A stretch of 9,216 nucleotides of DNA from a bacterium (GCA_024278645.1 JAJRST010000116.1:1-9216); one strand, 5' to 3'. Shown: positions 1 through 6,385, counted from the stretch's first letter. Translations and numbers: made by a program. Notes: a model not told the origin generated them from the letters alone.

Positions 1-113
1 AAATCCTCCAGCGTCTCGATGCCGGCCCGGCTGAGCGCCGCCGCTCGTTTGGGCCCGATGGAGGCCAACACCTCAACCGGTTGATCAAGAAAGCTGCGCC
101 GGACTGCGTTCAT
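1..113 (-). CDS. recG: ATP-dependent DNA helicase RecG, N-terminal fragment (partial)
   Basis: Only the first 37 codons are in the window; the gene continues past the left edge. The ATG at 111-113 opens a frame with a short lead-in, then a helix-hairpin-helix-like stretch with LDQPVEVL, IGPKRAAAL and GIETLEDL. This matches the known start of RecG (L-x-x-P-(V/I)-x-x-L-x-G-(V/I)-G-P-K-R, then G-I-x-T-x-x-D-L), the entry to its wedge domain. RecG remodels stalled replication forks and Holliday junctions in the cytoplasm. The start lies 8 nt after the TAA of the upstream DUF4139 gene and has no clear Shine-Dalgarno sequence, so translation is probably coupled to that gene. No helicase motifs are visible here, so another helix-hairpin-helix protein cannot be excluded. 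Confidence 0.7.
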   Translation of the reverse strand, partial: MNAVRRSFLDQPVEVLASIGPKRAAALSRAGIETLED

Positions 114-121
114 CGCTGCAA

Positions 122-1468
122 TTAATATTTCAAAAGAACAGTGTATTCAAACGTCGTTTCGCCATCCGCCGGCACGGGAACCGTAAACTCGACGCGGTCG
201 GCGGTTTTCTTTTTTACCGTCGGCGTTTTGCCGATGAAACTCCAGTCGCCGTAAAAATGCTCGATGACGGTGACATTTATTTTTTCATCTTTATGATTGC
301 GCAGCGTGATTTCCACCGTCTGCTGGCGGCTGCGTTTGTTGATTTTTTTCACTTCCTTGACCACGCGTTCGCCGACAATATCAAAAGCGTTGCCCATGGT
401 CAGGCGAATGGTCTCATCCTTGGGCGTATGGTCGATGGCATCCTCGCCGATGAACTCCTGGGCGCCGTCGGCGTCGTTTTTATAGACGCGCACCTTGCCT
501 TTTGGCAGCGGCATGCCCAGGCCGTTGTCCTTGCTGTTGTCAAATTCCAGGGTGACCTTGACCTTTTTCTGATTGCGCTCGCCGTCATAGCTGTACACTT
601 TGGCCACCTGGGCGGTCTGCGGCGAAAACAGCGCCACCTGTTTTATCTGGCGATCCTTGATGGTGGCCGGTCGTTGCAGCGTATACAGATGATATTCGAA
701 AAAGGATTTTTCCTCAAATTGCGAGGCGTCGGACTCGGCGGCCATGGCCATCATTTTGTAGGTGCGCGGCGGCGCCGCCGGTGTGATGCGATTGACGTCC
801 CCGGCGACCAACTTGAGTTTGGCGTTCTCGTATGTCGCGCCCGAATTGTTTTCCACCGAAACCCAACCGGCCAGGTCGAGCTTTGTATCCTTTTCATTCA
901 CAACCGCCACATACTCGGCATGCCAACTGATGCCCGTCGTCAGATAGCTGATTTCACAATTTTGCACGCCGCTCTTTTTTGCATCGAGCAGCCACACCAG
1001 CGTCGGGCGCGTCATCAAGCCGTCGGGCAGGGACGGAAAAATGATGCTCTCGAGATTGGCCGCCTTCACCGCCTGAATTTTGCCGTCATCCGTGCGGATG
1101 ACCACATCGCCGCCGGCCGAACTGAGCAGCGTTCCGGAGACGACGTCGCCGTTATGAATGGAGGCCTGGATTTGCTCATCGATATATTTTTGGAGCAGTC
1201 GGTTTGTGCCCACGAGATCGTATTCAAAATTCTGTTCCAAAAGGGAAATGGCGTTTGCATCGGACAGCGATTTGAAATGCACGGATGTCGGATCGATGCG
1301 TGCGGCGACGTCGACGAATTTGAACTGTTGCATTCCCTTGGCAAAGTTTAGGTCGCGCACGTCGCGCACCAGCGCCAGGTTGTCGTTGTAAATAGTGACG
1401 GCAACCCGCGAATCGGCGGCGTGCACCACGGCGGCGCAAAGTATCAAAACAACAAGTAAATTTCTCAT
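122..1468 (-). CDS. DUF4139 domain-containing exported protein
   Basis: A 448-residue protein of unknown function. Residues 1-17 form a signal peptide (MRNLLVV..., hydrophobic core, VHA|AD cleavage site). Cys11 is not in a proper lipobox, so a soluble periplasmic or surface location is more likely than a lipoprotein. The mature part is beta-rich and shows hallmarks I associate with DUF4139 proteins: an N-terminal strand pattern with VTIYNDNLALVRD and a downstream ARIDPTSV; FEYDLV followed by a LLQKYI stretch; a central WHAEY motif; LKLVAGDVNR; and a C-terminal segment ending PADGETTFEYTVLLKY. Some DUF4139 proteins carry an extra N-terminal DUF4140 and are named mucoidy inhibitors; that half is absent here. 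No catalytic residues are recognisable. It lies 140 bp after valS and 8 bp before the recG-like gene, all on one strand. A TTG at 1483 would add five residues, but the ATG at 1468 has the better-placed ribosome-binding site and an ordinary signal peptide. Confidence 0.88.
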   Translation of the reverse strand: MRNLLVVLILCAAVVHAADSRVAVTIYNDNLALVRDVRDLNFAKGMQQFKFVDVAARIDPTSVHFKSLSDANAISLLEQNFEYDLVGTNRLLQKYIDEQIQASIHNGDVVSGTLLSSAGGDVVIRTDDGKIQAVKAANLESIIFPSLPDGLMTRPTLVWLLDAKKSGVQNCEISYLTTGISWHAEYVAVVNEKDTKLDLAGWVSVENNSGATYENAKLKLVAGDVNRITPAAPPRTYKMMAMAAESDASQFEEKSFFEYHLYTLQRPATIKDRQIKQVALFSPQTAQVAKVYSYDGERNQKKVKVTLEFDNSKDNGLGMPLPKGKVRVYKNDADGAQEFIGEDAIDHTPKDETIRLTMGNAFDIVGERVVKEVKKINKRSRQQTVEITLRNHKDEKINVTVIEHFYGDWSFIGKTPTVKKKTADRVEFTVPVPADGETTFEYTVLLKY

Positions 1469-1475
1469 GGCGTTT

Positions 1476-1480
1476 CCTCT
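1476..1480 (-). promoter_or_regulatory. Ribosome-binding site fixing the DUF4139 start
   Basis: On the minus strand, AGAGG is followed 7 nt later by the ATG at 1468. An upstream in-frame TTG at 1483 would place this Shine-Dalgarno sequence inside the coding sequence, so the ATG is preferred. Confidence 0.6.
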
Positions 1481-1552
1481 CAAAAAATCAAATGCATTGA
1501 GATTGAACCATATAACAACCCGTCTGGTTCCTGGCCGTGTGAATTTTGGCCT

Positions 1553-1588
1553 GCCGGTGCGCTCTCGTGCTGCATTGCATCACCCGGC
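1553..1588. repeat. Imperfect inverted repeat between valS and the DUF4139 gene
   Basis: GCCGGTG at 1553-1559 pairs with CACCCGGC at 1581-1588 (seven pairs, one bulged C) across a loop of about 21 nt. It lies 20 nt past the valS stop. On the minus strand no T-run follows, so it does not look like an intrinsic terminator. It could be an RNA-processing or stability hairpin, or chance in GC-rich sequence. A smaller 5-bp repeat (GAACC at 1505-1509, GGTTC at 1526-1530) lies nearby. Confidence 0.3.
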
Positions 1589-1608
1589 GGTAAAACGGCG
1601 ATTTGTGT

Positions 1609-4335
1609 CTATGTGCCGAGCAAATTTTGCAAGTTCTTTTTCAGCTTTTCGAGGTTGCTCTCCCAATCCGTCTTTTTTTGTTTTTCTTTTTGCACCACTT
1701 CTCTTGGCGCCCGCGAAACGAAATTCTCATTGGTCAGCTTTTTGTTCAAACCATCAAGCTGCTTTTCCAGCCTGGCGATCTCCTTTTCGAGACGATTCTT
1801 TTCGACATCGACATCGATGAGGTCGGCCAGGGGTACGAACAACTCGATGCCCTGAACCACGGCGCTCGCCGCCAGTTCTGGGCGCTCGACATTGAAGCGG
1901 ATCTGCGATATGCGCGCCAGTTTTCGGATGGCCAGCGCGTTCGTTTTCAGTACAGCTGTCTTTTCCTCGTCGGCGGCGTTGATGATGAGTTCGGCCTCCT
2001 TGGCCGGCGGCACATTCATTTCGCCGCGTATGTTGCGGATGCCGCCGATGACCTGCTGCAAGAGCAGCATGTCGCGCTCCACCCTGCGGTTGCGCCATTT
2101 TTCATCCTCTTGCGGATATTCGGCCTGCATGATGGACCCCTTTGCGTCGTCATGGCCGGGCAGGGCGTGCCAGATTTCCTCGGTGATGAACGGCATGAAC
2201 GGATGCAGCAGGCGTAAAATATTATCCAGTATATAAAGCGCGACGGAGCGAGCGATCTGCTGGCAGCGCGGATTCTCTTCATCGTACAAACGGTTCTTGG
2301 CCAGCTCCACATACCAGTCGCAGTATTCCGTCCACACAAAGCTGTACAGGGCGTGCGTCGCATCATTCAGCTTGAATTCCGAAAGCGCGCGATTGATGAC
2401 ATGAACGGCTTTGTCGAGTCGACTCAGAATCCAGAGATCGGCAAGATCGAGTTCATTTTCGGCAATGTCGTCGGGGTTTAAAAGCGCCTCGTCCTCCTTG
2501 AGATTCATCAAAACGAAACGCGACGCATTCCACAGCTTGTTGGCGAATTTCTGGCCCAGCTCCGTGGACGCCACGTCGAAGCGAATGTCGCCGCCGAGGG
2601 GCGTGGAGTAAAGCATGGTCAGTCGCACGGCGTCGGCGCCGTAGGCCGGGATGCCGTCTTTGGCCGATTCGTTCGCTTTGGCAAATTCCTTCACCTCTTT
2701 TTTGTCTGCGCCGTTGAACAGCCACAGTGGATCCGGCGAGTTGCCCAGGGATTTGGACATCTTGCGCCCGATCATATCACGGATCATGCCGTTAAAATAG
2801 ACGTCGCGAAACGGGACCTCGCCCATGAATTCCAGCGAGGCCATGATCATGCGCGCTACCCAGAAAAAGATGATATCCGGGCCGGTGACCAGGGTGTCGG
2901 TTGGGAAAAACTTTTTCAAATCCTCGGTTTCATCCGGCCAGCCCAGGGTGCTGAACGGCCACAACCAGGAGGAGAACCAGGTGTCGAGGACATCCTCGTC
3001 CTGACGTATGTTCTGGCTGCCGCAGGCGGCGCATTGCGTCGGGTCCTCGCGGGAGATGGTGATGTGGCCCTCATCGCAATACCACGCCGGGATGCGGTGC
3101 CCCCACCAAATCTGGCGGCTGATGCACCAATCGCGGATATTTTCCATCCAGTGAAAGTAGGTCTCTTCCCAATGTTTGGGATGAAAGCGAATTTTCCCGG
3201 AACGCACCGCTTCGATGGCCGGCTCTGCCAGCGGCTTCATTTTAACGAACCACTGTTCGGACATGTAGGGTTCCACAACGTCGCCGGAGCGGTAGCATCG
3301 CGGTACAGAGATGGTCTTTTTCTCCTCGTCGCGCAAAAAGCCCTGTTCCCCGAGATCGTGCAGCACCTTTTTGCGAGCCTCGAAACGATCCAGTCCGGCG
3401 TAAGGGCCGGCCAGTTCATTCATGGTGCCGTCCGAGTTGAGGACGTTGATTTGTTCGAGATGCTGACGTTGGCCAATTTCAAAATCGTTAAAGTCATGCG
3501 CCGGGGTAACTTTGACGGCGCCGGAGCCCAGCTCCGGGTCGGCATACTCGTCGGCGACAATGGGAATCTCGCGCCCGATGAGCGGCAGGCGAACCTTTTT
3601 GCCGATCAAGTGGCGATAGCGGTCGTCATCGGGATGCACGGCGACGCCCGAGTCGCCGAGCATGGTTTCGGGACGCGTGGTGACGACGACAATCTCGCCG
3701 TCGCCGTCGACCAAGGGATAGGCGATGCTCCAAAAGCCGCCCAGCTCCTCGCGATTGTCCACCTCTTCATCCGCCAGCGCGGTGTGACATGCCGGGCACC
3801 AGTTAATCAAGCGGCGGCCGCGATAGATCAATCCTTTTTCATAGAGCGATACAAACACCTCGCGCACGGCCCGCGACAATTTTTCATCCATGGTAAAGGC
3901 TTCGCGATCCCAGTCGCAGGCGGCGCCCAGCTTGCGCAACTGCTTTAAAATGATGCCGCCATATTTCTCTTTCCACTCCCACACCTGCTCAAGGAACTTT
4001 TCGCGACCCAGGTCATGACGCGTCACCCCTTGTTCGCGCAAAGCCTGTTCGACTTTGTTTTGCGTGGCGATGCCGGCATGATCGGTGCCGGGCATCCACA
4101 ACGTTTCATAGCCCTGCATCTTTTTCCAGCGAATGAGCAGATCCTGAATGGTGTTGTTCAGGATGTGCCCCATGGTCAACATGCCGGTCACATTGGGCGG
4201 TGGTATGACGATCGTATAAGTTGGTTTGTCGCTGTGGACGTCGGCGTGAAAAAACTTGCCCTTTTCCCAAAACGAATACCATTTATCTTCAACAACCGAG
4301 GGATTATAGACTTTTTCCAGTGTTTTTCGACTCAT
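1609..4335 (-). CDS. valS: Valine--tRNA ligase (valyl-tRNA synthetase)
   Basis: A 908-residue class I aminoacyl-tRNA synthetase that charges tRNA-Val with valine in the cytoplasm, close to the usual bacterial length. Visible in order: an N-terminal lead ending PPPNVTG; the HIGH-type signature as TMGH (residues 54-57); WMPGTDHAGIATQ (80-92), typical of ValRS; the CP1 editing region (about 200-345) with TTRPETMLGD (219-228); a Cys pair at 180/183 and another at 434/437, possibly zinc-binding; SRQIWWGHRIPAWYC (406-420); KMSKS (525-529); the anticodon-binding helical domain; and the ValRS C-terminal coiled coil (about 841-908) rich in Lys/Glu/Leu. After KMSKS there is an unusually long charged segment (538-565) before YGADAVRL. 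An ATG at 4362 would add nine residues. The ATG at 4335 is preferred because TGAGG precedes it by 5 nt and the protein then begins at a typical ValRS N-terminus. A strong promoter lies about 42 nt upstream. Confidence 0.98.
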   Translation of the reverse strand: MSRKTLEKVYNPSVVEDKWYSFWEKGKFFHADVHSDKPTYTIVIPPPNVTGMLTMGHILNNTIQDLLIRWKKMQGYETLWMPGTDHAGIATQNKVEQALREQGVTRHDLGREKFLEQVWEWKEKYGGIILKQLRKLGAACDWDREAFTMDEKLSRAVREVFVSLYEKGLIYRGRRLINWCPACHTALADEEVDNREELGGFWSIAYPLVDGDGEIVVVTTRPETMLGDSGVAVHPDDDRYRHLIGKKVRLPLIGREIPIVADEYADPELGSGAVKVTPAHDFNDFEIGQRQHLEQINVLNSDGTMNELAGPYAGLDRFEARKKVLHDLGEQGFLRDEEKKTISVPRCYRSGDVVEPYMSEQWFVKMKPLAEPAIEAVRSGKIRFHPKHWEETYFHWMENIRDWCISRQIWWGHRIPAWYCDEGHITISREDPTQCAACGSQNIRQDEDVLDTWFSSWLWPFSTLGWPDETEDLKKFFPTDTLVTGPDIIFFWVARMIMASLEFMGEVPFRDVYFNGMIRDMIGRKMSKSLGNSPDPLWLFNGADKKEVKEFAKANESAKDGIPAYGADAVRLTMLYSTPLGGDIRFDVASTELGQKFANKLWNASRFVLMNLKEDEALLNPDDIAENELDLADLWILSRLDKAVHVINRALSEFKLNDATHALYSFVWTEYCDWYVELAKNRLYDEENPRCQQIARSVALYILDNILRLLHPFMPFITEEIWHALPGHDDAKGSIMQAEYPQEDEKWRNRRVERDMLLLQQVIGGIRNIRGEMNVPPAKEAELIINAADEEKTAVLKTNALAIRKLARISQIRFNVERPELAASAVVQGIELFVPLADLIDVDVEKNRLEKEIARLEKQLDGLNKKLTNENFVSRAPREVVQKEKQKKTDWESNLEKLKKNLQNLLGT

Positions 4336-4340
4336 TTTTT

Positions 4341-4345
4341 CCTCA
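4341..4345 (-). promoter_or_regulatory. Ribosome-binding site fixing the valS start
   Basis: On the minus strand, TGAGG is followed by five A residues and then the ATG at 4335. The alternative ATG at 4362 has AAGG directly abutting it, which is too close for normal initiation. Confidence 0.6.
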
Positions 4346-4383
4346 AAAACCGCGCGTAACATCCTTAAAAATAAAAGTTAGGA

Positions 4384-4412
4384 AATATAATGAAAAGGCT
4401 TCTAATAGTCAA
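4384..4412 (-). promoter_or_regulatory. Sigma70-type promoter for valS
   Basis: Read on the minus strand: -35 TTGACT (4407-4412), a 17-nt spacer, -10 TATATT (4384-4389). Five of six bases match consensus in each box and the spacing is optimal. The predicted transcription start is near 4377, giving a leader of about 42 nt before the valS ATG. That leaves little room for a T-box, and none is seen. Confidence 0.75.
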
Positions 4413-4507
4413 TGAAATTTCAAAAAGACCACAGTCTGAGCTCATGGCAGAGCGACTGGCGTGCAAGCGCCTGTTCGCCAATCGGTTCGTTCATGCAAGA
4501 GCGGCGC

Positions 4508-4538
4508 TTTGACCGGAAAAGAACCTTTTTTCGGCAAA
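4508..4538. repeat. Long imperfect hairpin between the divergent promoters
   Basis: Arms 4508-4521 and 4525-4538 pair over 12 Watson-Crick pairs plus one G-T wobble, with two unpaired bases (A4512, T4531) and a 3-nt loop (AAC). No T-run follows directly on either strand, so a classic terminator is not supported. It sits about 27 bp upstream of the rightward -35 box, where it could act as a protein-binding site or cruciform, or belong to an unannotated small RNA. Confidence 0.4.
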
Positions 4539-4564
4539 AATTTACAATAATCATTAAAAAGTAC

Positions 4565-4593
4565 TTGACTAAATAACAAGTATTTGTTATCAT
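4565..4593 (+). promoter_or_regulatory. Sigma70-type promoter for the GWxTD gene
   Basis: -35 TTGACT (4565-4570), a 17-nt spacer, -10 TATCAT (4588-4593). The start site would be near 4600, leaving about 290 nt of untranslated leader before the ATG at 4889. The box sequences and spacing closely mirror the divergent valS promoter. Confidence 0.7.
4573..4590. promoter_or_regulatory. Candidate operator palindrome inside the rightward promoter
   Basis: ATAACAA (4573-4579) and TTGTTAT (4584-4590) form a perfect 7-bp inverted repeat around a 4-bp centre. The repeat fills the promoter spacer and overlaps the first three bases of the -10 box, the position expected for a dimeric repressor site. A second, overlapping inverted repeat, TACTTG (4562-4567) with CAAGTA (4577-4582), covers the -35 box. 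No regulator gene is visible in the window. Confidence 0.45.
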
Positions 4594-4767
4594 TATCTTA
4601 AAGAATCTCACAAACATTTACAATCTCCTCTCCTCAAATAGAAAGCAAGCATATCTTTACTATCTCAATCAACGCGGAGTAAGCAGGTCAACTCTGCACC
4701 GATTTTCTTATCGTGTAAAGAGGCGCCGGTAGAGTGGTCGCACAAGCGTTAAAATGCACCTTGCAGA

Positions 4768-4790
4768 ACAACGACGATGAGGCGTCTTGT
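4768..4790 (+). promoter_or_regulatory. Leader stem-loop 1
   Basis: In the leader RNA, ACAA-C-GACG (4768-4776) pairs with CGTC-TTGT (4783-4790): eight pairs with one bulged C and a 6-nt loop, ATGAGG, that resembles a Shine-Dalgarno sequence. A run of eight T follows at 4800-4807, but 9 nt away, too far for a standard intrinsic terminator. The stem also covers a TTG at 4787 that is in frame with the GWxTD gene. Confidence 0.35.
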
Positions 4791-4831
4791 ACCATATCCT
4801 TTTTTTATTTCCAGTCAACATTATCGTTTTT

Positions 4832-4855
4832 AGACGGTCCGTCGACAAGCCGTCT
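4832..4855 (+). promoter_or_regulatory. Leader stem-loop 2
   Basis: AGACGG (4832-4837) is the exact complement of CCGTCT (4850-4855), with a 12-nt loop, and GTTTTC follows. CCGTC also occurs inside the loop (4839-4843), giving an 11-bp near-palindrome GACGGTCCGTC at 4833-4843. The first arm therefore has a choice of partners. It resembles a weak terminator placed 34 nt before the GWxTD start; attenuation is possible but unproven. Confidence 0.35.
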
Positions 4856-4888
4856 GTTTTCATGCTTTCATGGAGTCAACAGATAATT

Positions 4889-6259
4889 ATGGAACCTCAA
4901 AGCGAACGAAAAAAACTGTGCGTTCTTTATTTGCTGCTTGTTCACTGTTGCCTGCTTTCGACGTTTGCATTTTCATCAACGTCCTATCCCATACAAAGCA
5001 ACAGCGCACCCGCCTTTTGGCTTGATCTTAACACTTTTCCCATCGATGCGCAAAACACGCGAATCGAGGCCTACTATTCGGTCGCTTTTAACGAGCTGAC
5101 TTTTGCCGACACCCTGCAAAATAGCATGGCCTCTTTTGCCTTTTCTTTTAAAGTTGTCAACGAAAACGATGTCGTAGTTTTTCAAAACGCCTGCCGCAAA
5201 GGCGCTCGCGCCGCATCTTTTGAGGAACAGCGAGACGGCGACAAAAAAATCATCGACCAAATGTCGTTCGCGCTGCCGCCGGGGCAGTATCGATTCACCT
5301 GCGAAATGGTTGACGAAAACAGTCAAAGAACGAGTCGTCTCGAAGGCGATTTTACGGCCGTGCAACGCAGCGACAGCCTCTCCCTCAGCGAGCCGCAACT
5401 GGCCACCTTTATCGCCGCCTCGGCCGGCGAACAGTTTGTAAAAGCCGGGCGCACGGTGTACCCGAATCCGTCGCGGCAATACAACTACCGGAATGCAATT
5501 CTGTATATTTACTTTGAAGTTTACAACCTGCACCCTTTTCAACAGCAGGAAAACGACAATTTCTATATCGACTATCTCATCACCGACAAGTTCGGCGACT
5601 CTCTCATCGTGACCGCGCCCACGCCCGTTGCCAAGCCGGGAGCTTTTGCGACAAAAATGGAAGCCCTGGATATTCGCGGCCTTGAGCGCGGCGCACACGT
5701 GTTAACCGTTCATGTCCACGACCCGGCGACAGGGCAATCCGACAGCAAAAGCAAAATGTTTTTCGTCCGCGGCGTCCCGCCGGACTCCAACAGTCTGCCG
5801 ATGAGCAAGGCGGATATAAAAAAATACCGGGACCAGATTCAATACCTGGCGACGGCGGAGGAGTTGAGGATATACGACTCGTTGCCGCCGGAAGGAAAGA
5901 GAAACTTTATCATCAATTTCTGGAAAGAAAAAGACCGGACGCCGGACACCCCGGAAAACGAATTCATGAACGATTACTTTAGCCGCCTCGCGTATGCCGA
6001 GAAAAATTTCAAAGGCAAAAACGGCGGCATCAATTCGGATATGGGGCGCGTATTTATCATCTACGGCCAACCTGACGATATCCAACGACATGAAGTGAGC
6101 ATGCAATCCAGACCGTACATTATTTGGGACTATTACACCGGCAAGGGAAAGCAAAGCTTTTACTTTGTCGACCGAAACCGGGACGGCATCTACCGCCTGG
6201 TGCACTCGACTGTTCTCGAGGAAGTCAAAAACTACAACTGGATGAACGATGAGCTATAA
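4889..6259 (+). CDS. GWxTD domain-containing secreted protein
   Basis: A 456-residue exported protein of unknown biochemical function. Residues 1 to about 29 form a signal peptide with a basic n-region (ERKK) and a long hydrophobic core. The middle is beta-rich and family-typical: RIEAYYSVAF near the N-terminus, and YPNPSRQY followed by LYIYFEVYNL midway. The C-terminal third (about 310-456) is the GWxTD domain: FIINFWKEKDRTPDTPENEF, a tract ending GRVFIIYGQPDDI, IIWDYY, FYFVDRNRDG and YRLVHS. The eponymous GWxTD motif reads GINSD here (380-384). Family members are common in FCB and Acidobacteria-type genomes; their role is not established. The next gene on the same strand is a TonB-dependent receptor, 203 bp on. 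Earlier in-frame starts exist (TTG 4787, ATG 4862). The ATG at 4889 is chosen because it begins a normal signal peptide. Its GGAG (4872-4875) is 13 nt away, longer than ideal, so the start is fairly but not fully certain. Confidence 0.88.
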   Translation: MEPQSERKKLCVLYLLLVHCCLLSTFAFSSTSYPIQSNSAPAFWLDLNTFPIDAQNTRIEAYYSVAFNELTFADTLQNSMASFAFSFKVVNENDVVVFQNACRKGARAASFEEQRDGDKKIIDQMSFALPPGQYRFTCEMVDENSQRTSRLEGDFTAVQRSDSLSLSEPQLATFIAASAGEQFVKAGRTVYPNPSRQYNYRNAILYIYFEVYNLHPFQQQENDNFYIDYLITDKFGDSLIVTAPTPVAKPGAFATKMEALDIRGLERGAHVLTVHVHDPATGQSDSKSKMFFVRGVPPDSNSLPMSKADIKKYRDQIQYLATAEELRIYDSLPPEGKRNFIINFWKEKDRTPDTPENEFMNDYFSRLAYAEKNFKGKNGGINSDMGRVFIIYGQPDDIQRHEVSMQSRPYIIWDYYTGKGKQSFYFVDRNRDGIYRLVHSTVLEEVKNYNWMNDEL

Positions 6260-6315
6260 AATAAAACAGGGAAGCAAAGACACGCCATAAATCGTCAGTA
6301 AGAATAGTAAAGAAG

Positions 6316-6323
6316 GGAGGTGA
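6316..6323 (+). promoter_or_regulatory. Orphan strong Shine-Dalgarno sequence
   Basis: GGAGGTGA matches the 16S rRNA anti-Shine-Dalgarno tail perfectly over 8 nt, yet no ATG, GTG or TTG follows at initiation distance. It lies in the 203-bp gap and resembles the receptor gene's own site (both contain AAGGGAGGT or AGGGAGGT). It may be the remnant of a lost small gene, a ribosome standby site, or coincidence. Confidence 0.4.
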
Positions 6324-6385
6324 CTACAGGGCCAATCTCATACAGTTGCACATCTGCATAATGTGACGAAAAGAATTGCCATCAT

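Larger units (their letters stand above)
4336..4888. other. Divergent intergenic region with two opposed promoters and a long leader
   Basis: These 553 bp separate valS (leftward) from the GWxTD gene (rightward). The region is more AT-rich than the flanking genes, especially 4340-4440 and 4535-4680. It contains the valS promoter (4384-4412), a long imperfect hairpin (4508-4538), a second promoter pointing right (4565-4593) with an overlapping palindrome, and about 290 nt of predicted 5' leader with two stem-loops. I see no tRNA, no recognisable riboswitch core and no convincing protein gene. A 65-codon minus-strand frame at 4420-4617 lacks homology signals and overlaps the promoter elements. 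The stretches 4413-4507 and 4600-4765 show nothing I can name. Confidence 0.7.

Noticed and set aside
257..1351. 364-codon plus-strand open frame
   Set aside because: It lies antisense to the well-supported DUF4139 gene, has no family signature, and its His/Phe/Arg-rich composition is typical of a reverse-strand shadow.
3034..3948. 304-codon plus-strand open frame
   Set aside because: Antisense to the CP1 and catalytic region of valS; a by-product of codon bias with no motif of its own.
4440..4510. tRNA-like look (GGTTCGTTC resembling a T-arm)
   Set aside because: No acceptor stem or anticodon arm can be formed at the right spacing, and no CCA-compatible end is present.
4420..4617. 65-codon minus-strand open frame in the divergent intergenic region
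   Set aside because: No ribosome-binding site or homology signal was evident, and it overlaps the hairpin and the rightward promoter.
4800..4807. T8 run as an intrinsic terminator with the stem at 4768-4790
   Set aside because: Nine nucleotides separate the stem from the T-run, too many for a standard intrinsic terminator.
4787..4888. N-terminal extension of the GWxTD protein from the TTG at 4787
   Set aside because: It would put 34 atypical residues before an ordinary signal peptide and bury the leader stem-loops in coding sequence. The GAGG ahead of the TTG keeps it a minor possibility.
4976..5698. 240-codon minus-strand open frame
   Set aside because: Antisense to the GWxTD gene and without recognisable features.
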